From an uncultured bacterium (GTDB lineage: Bacteria > Bacillota > Clostridia > TANB77 > CAG-508), in the NCBI GenBank assembly GCA_905215845.1, contig CAJMRU010000010.1, forward strand, positions 1-15,040: 15,040 nucleotides of DNA. The letters are read 5' to 3'. Position numbers and translations under genes: made by a program. The notes beneath the pieces are model-generated. The model was not told the DNA's origin and ran no database searches. It was given only the letters and a program-made list of their open reading frames with translations. Position 1 is the first letter of the stretch; each line of letters starts with the position of its first letter. Shown here one piece after another: positions 6,767-14,400 of the stretch.

Positions 6767-6859
6767 AATGCTTCATAAAAGCATTTCGGTACTCTGAAAA
6801 GTTTTACTTTTGTTTACTTTTCCGCATAGTGCTTTATAATCTATCTAAATTTAAGTACC
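6767..6859 (-). other. Structured leader upstream of rpsG
   Basis: Three pairings are visible, with coordinates on the plus strand. AATGCTT (6767-6773) pairs with AAGCATT (6779-6785) around a 5-nt loop, close to the rpsG ribosome binding site. GGTACT (6788-6793) pairs with AGTACC (6854-6859). Nested inside it, GAAAAGT (6796-6802) pairs with ACTTTTC (6816-6822). No promoter was convincing in this gap. It sits where E. coli has its S7 repressor-binding region; no homology is claimed. Confidence 0.35.
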
Positions 6860-6913
6860 TTAAGTTTAGTAAGAGTACAAGCACTAACTTTATTTGCTAA
6901 ATTCCCATATCAA

Positions 6914-7040
6914 AAAAATTGAATAAATTAGGTATATTGTGCAATTTTGATATTGATTTCAAGCTGAAGGCGTACAAGTGTACGTCGAAGTTTGAAAGCA
7001 ATAGCGAAATTGTGCAAGATGCCTGATTTAGTCGATTTTT
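6914..7040 (+). repeat. Long-hairpin intergenic element, copy C (rpsG-rpsL gap)
   Basis: 127-nt near-perfect hairpin ending directly at the rpsL stop codon. The core 6921-7033 pairs continuously, apart from A.G mismatches (for example 6936/7018, 6950/7004, 6956/6998), down to TTTCAA (6957-6962) with TTGAAA (6992-6997). The apex has GAA (6966-6968) opposite GA (6987-6988) and CGTAC (6971-6975) with GTACG (6980-6984) around an AAGT loop. Eight pairs are G.U on the plus strand. Its stem sequences differ from those of copies A and B although the fold is the same. Confidence 0.75.
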
Positions 7041-7454
7041 CTATTTTTTAGGTTTTTTTGCTCCATATTTAGAACGAGCTTGCATTCTATCTTTAACACC
7101 TGCTGTATCTAATGTTCCTCTTATGATATGGTATCTAACTCCTGGAAGGTCTTTTACCCTACCACCTCTTATTAATACAACACTGTGTTCTTGTAGGTTA
7201 TGTCCTATACCTGGGATATAAGATGTTACTTCATAACCATTTGAAAGTCTAACTCTGGCTACTTTTCTTAAAGCTGAGTTTGGCTTTTTAGGTGTAACTG
7301 TTTTAACAACTGTACATACTCCTCTTTTTTGTGGAGCTCTGTTGTTTGTTAATCTCTTATTTTTTGAGTTCCATCCATGTTGTAAAGCTGGAGATTTTGA
7401 TTTTGTTACTCCTGTTTGTCTTCCTTTTCTTACTAATTGATTAATTGTTGGCAC
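7041..7454 (-). CDS. rpsL: 30S ribosomal protein S12
   Basis: 137 residues. Part of the decoding centre. PTINQLVRKGR at the N-terminus, TPKKPNSALRKVARV (54-68), SYIPGIGHNLQEHSVVLIRGGRVKDLPGVRYH (78-109) and the basic tail GAKKPKK. It carries the roughly 13-residue insertion near residues 15-35 that marks the long Firmicutes form. The lysines altered in streptomycin-resistant mutants are present (the KK at 56-57 and Lys101), so the protein looks like the sensitive type. The start is GTG (7454-7452), 7 nt after AGGAGGTGA. First gene of the str operon, with its own promoter. rpoC and an L7Ae-like gene, usual upstream neighbours in Firmicutes, are not there. Confidence 0.98.
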   Translation of the reverse strand: MPTINQLVRKGRQTGVTKSKSPALQHGWNSKNKRLTNNRAPQKRGVCTVVKTVTPKKPNSALRKVARVRLSNGYEVTSYIPGIGHNLQEHSVVLIRGGRVKDLPGVRYHIIRGTLDTAGVKDRMQARSKYGAKKPKK

Positions 7455-7523
7455 TTAAATTTCACCTCCTATTTTTATTTTTAAGTTAATATAATATTAC
7501 GGAATTGCATACTTTATGTATTC

Positions 7524-7535
7524 TACCGTACGGTA
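7524..7535. promoter_or_regulatory. 12-bp palindrome at the rpsL transcription start
   Basis: TACCGTACGGTA is a perfect palindrome straddling the start predicted at about 7532. It is GC-richer than its surroundings. In the transcript, ACGG...GAAT could instead pair with ATTC-CGT further down (about 7498-7533). So it may be an operator, or part of a leader hairpin. Confidence 0.4.
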
Positions 7536-7538
7536 TAT

Positions 7539-7567
7539 ATTTTAGCATCTTTTGGTAAAGAAGTCAA
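7539..7567 (-). promoter_or_regulatory. Sigma-A promoter of the str operon
   Basis: Minus strand: TTGACT (7562-7567), 17 bp, TAAAAT (7539-7544). Its -35 box lies in the U-run of the preceding gene's terminator. The leader to the rpsL GTG is about 78 nt. Confidence 0.75.
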
Positions 7568-7572
7568 TAAAA

Positions 7573-7599
7573 ACCATGGAACTTTTTTAATTCCATGGT
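7573..7599 (-). terminator. Intrinsic terminator of the 570-residue protein gene
   Basis: A perfect 9-bp stem ACCATGGAA (7573-7581) with TTCCATGGT (7591-7599) and a 9-nt loop, followed on the minus strand by TTTTTATT. It lies 14 bp after the stop codon and directly abuts the rpsL promoter. Confidence 0.85.
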
Positions 7600-7612
7600 C
7601 TTATGCTTTTCT

Positions 7613-9325
7613 TTATTTTATTTCTTGGTCTTCTACTATTTCTTTGCCTTTATTATCTAAATTGCTTTCTAATCCTTTTTGTTCTAATGCTTCTCTGGCA
7701 TTTGCTTCTATTCTAGAATCCTTATTATATACTTTTCCTACAAAATCTCTAGACTTTTTCTTTATATTTTTTGGTCGAATTATTTCCTTTAACTCATTTG
7801 CTCTTGCTGAATTTAAGGCTTTATTTTTATCAAATATCTTACCTAAAATCACTGCTTTTGATTTTTCTTCTGCCTTTGTAAATTTATTTAATAATATTTT
7901 CTCTACAACATTTAACTTTTCTAAATTATGAATTAATTCAAAAGGTAATTCTTTTTTATCCTTAATGCAAGATATATATTCTTCTAATTGTTCTTCATCA
8001 TCTTTGAATACTTCAACTATTTCAGGATTTATTTTTCTTTTTAATAAAGCCCCCTTTATTATTCCTCCTGCAATTTCTCTACATTTCTTTGATATTTTTA
8101 ATTTTTCAAAGTTCTCTTTACTATTTTCTAATGCTTCTGAAATATCGATAGATTTTTCTTGATTTTTTTCATCAATATATATAATCTCTCCATCGTATTC
8201 ATTTATCTCTATTAATTTTCTATTTCTTTCTTTCGCATTTTTTTCTTGATCCCTATTACCTTCTTGTAAATTTATTACACTTGATGGTATAATGTTTCCT
8301 TTATCATCAATTGTAACTGATTGAAATTGTTTTCGTTTTGGAAAAATAATATTGTCCTTTTCTTCTTTTTTAATTTCATTACTTACTTCTTTTTGCTCAT
8401 TTTTTGTAGAATCTTTATCTACAAATTCATTTTCTTCCCATAGATATGGATCTATTTCAAATTTTACTTCATCTTCTTTTTGTTTTTTATTTTCAGTCTT
8501 AGTTTCAAAAGTTGTTGGTGTTGTTTTTTCTTGCTTATCTTTTGTAGAATCTTTATCTACAAATTCGTTTTCTTTCCCTAGATATGGCTCTATTTCAAAT
8601 TTTACTTCATCTTCTTTTTGTTTTTTATTTTCAATTTTAGTTTCAAAAGTTGTTGGTGTTGTTTTTTCTTGCTTATCTTTTGTAGAATTTTTATCTACAA
8701 ATTCGTTTTCTTTTCCTAGATATGGCCCTACTTCAAATTTTACTTCATTTTCTTCGGTTTTAATTTCTCTTTGTTCTTTATTTTCAGTTGTAGCTTCTTT
8801 TTCTTCTTTCATTTGAGATTTAACATTATATTTTTTCATCATTTTATCAACATCTGATTTCAAAGTTTCTAATTCTTTTTCCTGTTTTACTATTCCCAAC
8901 AACTTGCTATTCAATTCTCTGTTAATCTTTTCCAAGTCTTTTTCATATTCTAATAAAACTGGTGTTTTGGTGAATTTACCTTCTGAAAAAGAATATTTTC
9001 CTTGTTCTTCTTTTATTGCCTCTTCACATTCTTTTTTATTTATAGTTAATTTTTTTACTATCTTCTTTTCCTCAGAAATTTCTTTCTCTTTTTTCTGTTT
9101 ATCCTCAAGAATCTCTCTGTCTTTCACTATGTTATCTAGTTCTTTTTCAATCTTTGTTAAATCTTTCTCACATTCACTCTGTTCAGTTGTCTTTTCAAAC
9201 TTTCCTTCTTTAAGTTCCATCTTATGTTTGGTTATTTCTTCTTCAATAACTTTTTGTAATTCTTCTTTATTCTTATTTAAACTTTTTTCATTTTCATCCA
9301 TTATCTCAAGTAACTTTTCTTCCAT
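7613..9325 (-). CDS. Glu/Lys-rich coiled-coil protein with tandem repeats, function unknown
   Basis: 570 residues, not recognised. No signal peptide or membrane segment is visible, so it is probably cytoplasmic. Residues 1-165 are highly charged helix, likely coiled coil, with an internal duplication 75 residues apart: EGKF-x-KT...EKDL-x-KI at 40-60 and again at 115-134. Residues 194-239 and 240-285 are two nearly identical 46-residue repeats beginning EVKFE-x-x-PYL, with a third partial copy at 286-313. They are rich in Lys, Glu and Thr and probably disordered. Residues 330-400 include a short beta-like stretch (SVTIDDKGNIIP; EYDGEIIYID). Residues 405-550 are predicted helical and less repetitive, the best candidate for a folded domain. 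ATG follows AGGGG. It has its own promoter and terminator, so it forms a single-gene unit between trmFO and rpsL. Confidence 0.85.
   Translation of the reverse strand: MEEKLLEIMDENEKSLNKNKEELQKVIEEEITKHKMELKEGKFEKTTEQSECEKDLTKIEKELDNIVKDREILEDKQKKEKEISEEKKIVKKLTINKKECEEAIKEEQGKYSFSEGKFTKTPVLLEYEKDLEKINRELNSKLLGIVKQEKELETLKSDVDKMMKKYNVKSQMKEEKEATTENKEQREIKTEENEVKFEVGPYLGKENEFVDKNSTKDKQEKTTPTTFETKIENKKQKEDEVKFEIEPYLGKENEFVDKDSTKDKQEKTTPTTFETKTENKKQKEDEVKFEIDPYLWEENEFVDKDSTKNEQKEVSNEIKKEEKDNIIFPKRKQFQSVTIDDKGNIIPSSVINLQEGNRDQEKNAKERNRKLIEINEYDGEIIYIDEKNQEKSIDISEALENSKENFEKLKISKKCREIAGGIIKGALLKRKINPEIVEVFKDDEEQLEEYISCIKDKKELPFELIHNLEKLNVVEKILLNKFTKAEEKSKAVILGKIFDKNKALNSARANELKEIIRPKNIKKKSRDFVGKVYNKDSRIEANAREALEQKGLESNLDNKGKEIVEDQEIK
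8387..8746 (-). repeat. Tandem 138-bp repeats inside the 570-residue protein gene
   Basis: Copy 1 is 8609-8746, copy 2 is 8471-8608, and a diverging partial copy 3 is 8387-8470. Copies 1 and 2 differ at only a handful of bases, and the period is a whole number of codons (46). This points to recent duplication by slippage or unequal recombination, so copy number may vary among strains and in short-read assemblies. Confidence 0.9.
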
Positions 9326-9377
9326 AATTACCCCTTTCAGAATATTTACCTATTCTCATAAAATATACCTAATTATA

Positions 9378-9406
9378 ATTATAGCAAAATTTTTCCATCA
9401 TTTCAA
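9378..9406 (-). promoter_or_regulatory. Sigma-A promoter of the 570-residue protein gene
   Basis: Minus strand: TTGAAA (9401-9406), 17 bp, TATAAT (9378-9383), with a TG one base before the -10 (extended -10). In the leader, AGAATA (9339-9344) and TATTCT (9351-9356) can form a small hairpin next to the ribosome binding site. Confidence 0.8.
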
Positions 9407-9443
9407 TATTTTTATGTAAATCTATCCTTTTTTAATAATTTTG

Positions 9444-10841
9444 TCATATTTTCGTAATATTTGTAACATTCAAACTGTTTAAACTTCTCTCTGCTAACTT
9501 CATATACCTTTCCTTTTTATCTTTTATCTTCTTTCCTTCTAGTTCAGGTAAAATTCCAAAATTAGCATTCATGGGTTGAAATTTCGAATTTTCTGTTGAA
9601 ATATATTTAGCTAAAGCTCCTATTACATTAAACTCTGAAAAAGTAATTTTATGATTTTCGTGATTTTCAATACCTTTTTTATAGTCTTCTACTGCATTTA
9701 TTGCTGCTACCATTCCTGAAGAAATTGATTCTACATATCCTTCTACTCCTGTTATTTGTCCGGCAAAATATATTTGATTATTAGATTTTAAATTATAAGT
9801 TTCATCTAATAATTTAGTAGAATTTATATATGTATTCCTATGCATTACTCCATATTTTATAAATTCTGCATTTTCTATACCCGGTATCATAGAAAATACT
9901 CTTTTTTGTTCTCCAAATTTTAAATTTGTTTGAAATCCAACTAAATTATATAAACTTGCTTGTTTATCGTCCTGTCTTAATTGCACTATTGCATAAGGTC
10001 TTTTCCCTGTTCTTGGATCATCAAACCCTACCGGTTTTAATGGTCCGAATCTCAAAGTATCAATTCCTCTATTTGCCATTATTTCAACAGGCATACAACC
10101 TTCAAATATCTCTTTCTTTTCAAATTCATGTAAATTTGCCACTTCTGCTTTTACTAGTTCACCTACAAATTTTGCATATTCTTCCTTGTTCATTGGAAGA
10201 TTTATATAACTTTGCTCTTTTGCTTCTTGCTCTAATAGTCTTGTTTTCCATTCTTCTCTACTTTCTTCTTTTTTCTTTTCTTGACTATATCTATCCCCAT
10301 AAAATGCAATATCAAAATTAATACTATCTTTTGATACTATTGGCGCCGCCGCATCATAGAAATATAATTTATCTTGTCCTGTTATTTTTTGAATTTGTTC
10401 TGCTAATTTCTCTGATGTTAATGGACCAGTTGCTATTATTACTATTCCATCTTCTACAAATTTTGAAACATCAACAACTTCTTCATTTATAACTTCTATT
10501 AATTCATTATTACTTATTTCTTCTGTTACTCTTTTTGAAAAAATATCTCTATCTACTGCTAATGCTTGTCCTGCTGGCACTGCTGTTTCATCTGCTATTT
10601 TTATCAATAAAGAACCTAATCTTCTCAATTCTTCTTTTAAAAGTCCACAAGCATTTGTTAACAAATTTGATTTAAATGAATTACTGCATACTATCTCTGC
10701 TAAGTCTTTATTGCTATGTGCTGGCGAAAATTTTATAGGTTTCATTTCATATAATTTTACTTTTATTCCATTTTTGGCAATTTGATAGGCTGCTTCTGTT
10801 CCTGCCAATCCTCCTCCAATAACAGTTATATAATCTTTCAT
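9444..10841 (-). CDS. trmFO: Methylenetetrahydrofolate-tRNA-(uracil-5-)-methyltransferase TrmFO
   Basis: 465 residues. A flavoprotein that forms ribothymidine at tRNA position 54, using methylene-tetrahydrofolate and FAD. FAD-binding GGGLAGTEAA lies at 9-18, the conserved EIVCSNSFKSN at 49-59 holds Cys52, and EGCMPVEIMANRG (247-259) holds Cys249; these match the functional cysteines known in the B. subtilis enzyme. TGVEGYVESISSG (364-376) closes the second FAD region. It is longer than the usual ~435-450 because of a charged insertion at about residues 186-210, between AFYGDRY and SYINLPM. The start ATG overlaps the stop of the upstream gene as ATGA, implying translational coupling. 118 bp separate it from the next gene, and no clear terminator was found there. 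Confidence 0.97.
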   Translation of the reverse strand: MKDYITVIGGGLAGTEAAYQIAKNGIKVKLYEMKPIKFSPAHSNKDLAEIVCSNSFKSNLLTNACGLLKEELRRLGSLLIKIADETAVPAGQALAVDRDIFSKRVTEEISNNELIEVINEEVVDVSKFVEDGIVIIATGPLTSEKLAEQIQKITGQDKLYFYDAAAPIVSKDSINFDIAFYGDRYSQEKKKEESREEWKTRLLEQEAKEQSYINLPMNKEEYAKFVGELVKAEVANLHEFEKKEIFEGCMPVEIMANRGIDTLRFGPLKPVGFDDPRTGKRPYAIVQLRQDDKQASLYNLVGFQTNLKFGEQKRVFSMIPGIENAEFIKYGVMHRNTYINSTKLLDETYNLKSNNQIYFAGQITGVEGYVESISSGMVAAINAVEDYKKGIENHENHKITFSEFNVIGALAKYISTENSKFQPMNANFGILPELEGKKIKDKKERYMKLAERSLNSLNVTNITKI

Positions 10842-11350
10842 CTTTCTTTTTCCTCTTCTTCTTTTTTATATTCTTCCCAACTTTGAAAATCTTTGCTTCT
10901 TTCTGCCTCTTCTTTCATTTTCAAAATTCTTTTATTTTTAGAATTTTCTCTTCTATAATAATCTAGTTCCTCTTCGCCATACATTTCTTGTATTTCTGAT
11001 TTAGCTCTAGCAATTTTTACATCTACTTCATCTATCTGATATTCTTCACTATATTGTTGCTTAAATTTCAGATATTTTATATTTTCTTCTAGCTTATTTA
11101 TTTCAGGTTTTACTTCTATTTCTTCTATCTCCAATTTTGAAATTTTACAATAAACTTCTAACATTTCTTCTAATATTGTTATTTGAGCTTTATAATCTCT
11201 TCCATTTTGATTTGAATATTTTTCTTTTAGTTTCCTTATAATGCCATTATATTCATCTAGTTGTTTTTTCTTAGCTATATTTAAAGCAAATTCCTCAACT
11301 TCATCTCTTCGTCTCTCAAATTTCTCTGCCCAATTTTCTCTCTTATTCAT
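10838..11350 (-). CDS. Small charged coiled-coil protein, function unknown
   Basis: 170 residues, not recognised. No membrane segment or signal peptide. It is almost entirely helical and charged: a basic N-terminus (NKRENWAEKFERRRDEVEEF), heptad-like stretches through about residues 60-115 (ITILEEMLEVYCKISKLEIEEI), and a Lys/Glu-rich end (SWEEYKKEEEEKER). The start ATG follows AGGTGA. It lies 62 bp after the SNF2 ATPase gene and overlaps trmFO by 4 nt, so it is probably co-transcribed with both. A 7-bp hairpin (11390-11412) abuts the SNF2 stop codon but lacks a U-run, so read-through is likely. It might be an accessory subunit of either neighbour; nothing in the sequence decides this. Confidence 0.8.
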   Translation of the reverse strand: MNKRENWAEKFERRRDEVEEFALNIAKKKQLDEYNGIIRKLKEKYSNQNGRDYKAQITILEEMLEVYCKISKLEIEEIEVKPEINKLEENIKYLKFKQQYSEEYQIDEVDVKIARAKSEIQEMYGEEELDYYRRENSKNKRILKMKEEAERSKDFQSWEEYKKEEEEKER

Positions 11351-11412
11351 AACTCTTCACCTTTTATAATTTTTTTGTATATACTTAATTTATGTTATTA
11401 TTTAGAACATAA

Positions 11413-14400
11413 TCAAAATGTATCAAATAATTTCATAATATCATCTTTAGATAATTTATTAATAAATGAAACTTTCGTACTTAGCATATTATCCATTAAT
11501 TCTGCTTTTTTCTGCTGTAACTCATATATTTTTTCTTCTATACTATTTTTAGTTATTAATTTATAAACTTGTACATTATTTTTTTGTCCAATTCTATATG
11601 CTCTATCTGTTGCTTGATTTTCAGTGGATAAGTTCCACCAAGGGTCGTAATGAATTACCATATCTGCACCTGTTAAATTTAATCCTGTCCCTCCTGCTTT
11701 TAGTGATATTAAAAATATTTTTACTTCAGGATTTTGATTGAATTCATCTACTAACTTAATTCTTTCTTCTACTTTTGTAGCTCCTGTTAGCTTAAAATAA
11801 TTAATATTTCTTTCCTTTAATTCCTCTTCTATTATGCTAAACATTGATGTATAACCAGAAAATAATAAAATTTTATGATTTCCTTTAATTGCATCTTCTA
11901 TTATTTCCATACATTGTTCTAGTTTGCTACTTCCCTCTTTATAGTTGTCTATAAATAAACTTGGATGACAACATATTTGTCTTAATCTTGTTAAAGCTGC
12001 TAATATTTTTATATGACTTCTTTCTACTCCATTTACATTTATCTCTTCTGCTACTTCTTGTTTTGCTTGGGCTAAATACGATAAATATATATTTTTTTGT
12101 TCTTCTCCCATTTCATTACTTAATACTGTAACTGTTTTATCTGGAAGTTCTGTTAATACTTCCTTTTTAGTTCTTCTTAATACAAATGGTTCTATTAACA
12201 TTTTTAGTTTATTCATTGTTTTTACATCATTATCTTTTACTATTGGTGTTTCATACATATTTTTAAATTGTTTATATGCAAATAAATATCCTGGCATTAT
12301 ATAATCAAATATTGACCATAATTCTGCTAAAGAATTTTCTATTGGTGTTCCAGTAAGTGCATATTTTGTATCTGCTAAAATTTTCTTAATTGCTTTTGCA
12401 TTTTGTGTATTACTATTTTTTAAATATTGTGCTTCATCTGCTATTATAAATCTAAAATTATAATTTTTGTCTTTGTATAATTCTATATCTCTTTTTAATA
12501 AATCATATGATGTTATTACTAAATCATAATTTTGAATTTCTGATATTTTTTTCTTTCTTTCTTGTAAGGTTCCATTTATCACCATAGTTTGTAAGCCTTC
12601 AGCAAATTTTTTAGCTTCATTTTCCCAGTTCAAAGCCAATGAGCTAGGAGATACAACTATACTTGCTCTTCTTTCTTCAAGAAATGTATTTTCTACATAA
12701 TCAACAATTATTGATAACATTTGAATTGTTTTTCCTAATCCCATGTCATCTGCTAATATTCCTCCAAAATTATATTTATCTAATGTTTTTAGCCACTTAA
12801 ATCCTGTTTTTTGATAATATCTAAGTGTATTTTCTAATTTTTCTGGTATTTGTATTTCTTCTTCAATATTTTCTTTGTTTAATTGTTTTACTACTTTTTT
12901 ATATTCACTATTCTTATTTACTTGATTACTATTTATCCCTTTTAATAATTTATCTAAATAGAAACTTCTATAAATTGGAAGATTTACTTCTCCTTCTTCT
13001 ATTTCTTTATAGTCTATTCCCATTCCAGTAGTTAACTTATCTAAAAATTCTATTTCTTCATTATTCTCTAAGTTCAAGAAACTTCCATCTTTTAACCTAT
13101 GATATTTTTTCTTTAAGTTATATTTTGACATTATATCTTCTAGTTCATTAATATCTATATCTAATTTTTTTAAGTCTATTGATAGTAAATTATTTTCAAC
13201 TTTAACACCTAAGCTTCCAATTTTATTTTGTCTTATTTGTTTTTGCTTGAAATTTTCTGTTACTAGTACATCAAACTTTTGCATATAATAGTTTATATCT
13301 TCTGTTAAAAATTGATAAATTTTATCATTATCAGGTAATATAAATCTTAAGTTATTTATATCAAACATAAATCCTGTTTTTCTGAAAATGTTTAAAGTTT
13401 TTGTTTCTTGAATTTTATTTCTAGCAAAATTTATTTTTTGTTTTTCGTCTAAAGGATTAAATTCATTATTTCCATATTGAAATTTGACATCGGCTATTAA
13501 ATAATCATTTTTGTCAAAGTCTAAATATACTTTTACTACTAATATTTCTGGTTTATATTTTTCTATTTCTTCTTCTCTTAGATTTTCTAAGTTTATTGCA
13601 TCTTTTACTTTAGGTATTACGATAGAAAATAACTGAGACAATTCTTTTTTTCCTAATTTTACTTCTGTCATATAGTTTTGTCTAAATATTTCTAACATTT
13701 TTAAATTTGAGTTTTCAAATTCTTTTGTACATCTATATAATTTTTTCTCGCTTAAAATATATTTATATTTTTTCCCTTTTATTATAGATACCTTATATAT
13801 ATCAATACTTGGTACTATTTCATATTGGTCTTTTCCTAATTTATTTAATGTAAACTCTATATCTGGTTTTTCTTCTGTAAATTCTACTAAATTTTCTGTA
13901 TATTCTCTTTTTACTAAAATCTCTTTTCCTTTTAGTATTTCAAATAAATCATCTATTCCACTATTGCTTAATATTATACTAGTTTCACTTAATGCATTTC
14001 CATAGAATCTATAATTACTGTTGGAGTTTGAATTTGCATATTTTATAATCTCTGCATATTTCATTAAAAAATCTAATAGTTTTTTGCTTTCTTCCTCAAA
14101 ATTTTCTTTTATATGAACAAATTTTAGGTTTTTACCATAACTATAATTCTCTTTGTTTAACATCCTTGTATAAAATTCTGATAAGTTTTTTATTTTATAC
14201 ATTTTTGTTTTTCCAATTTTGAATTCAAGTTTCATTTCTCCTGTAAATTTGTCATAGTATATGCTTGGCTCTAATTTTACACTTCCTTGTGTTTTTAATT
14301 CTGTTTCCTCTTCTTCTAGATCTTCTAATTCTTCGTTGTAAAAAATACTTACCATTTGGTTAAAAATTCTGTATTCATTTTGAGTTGTATTTGAGTTTGA

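Noticed and set aside
6019..7040. Hairpin elements as ordinary transcription terminators inside the str operon
   Set aside because: They are far longer than terminators, have no fitting U-run after a compact GC-rich stem on the minus strand, and termination here would cut off rpsG, fusA and tuf.
8387..8746. Possible CRISPR array
   Set aside because: Repeats are 138 bp, contiguous, in-frame and coding, with no unique spacers.
8352..9419. Plus-strand frames of 154 and 171 codons (Ser/Phe-rich)
   Set aside because: They are antisense to the Glu/Lys-rich repeat protein; the Ser/Phe bias is simply the complement of GAA/AAA codons.
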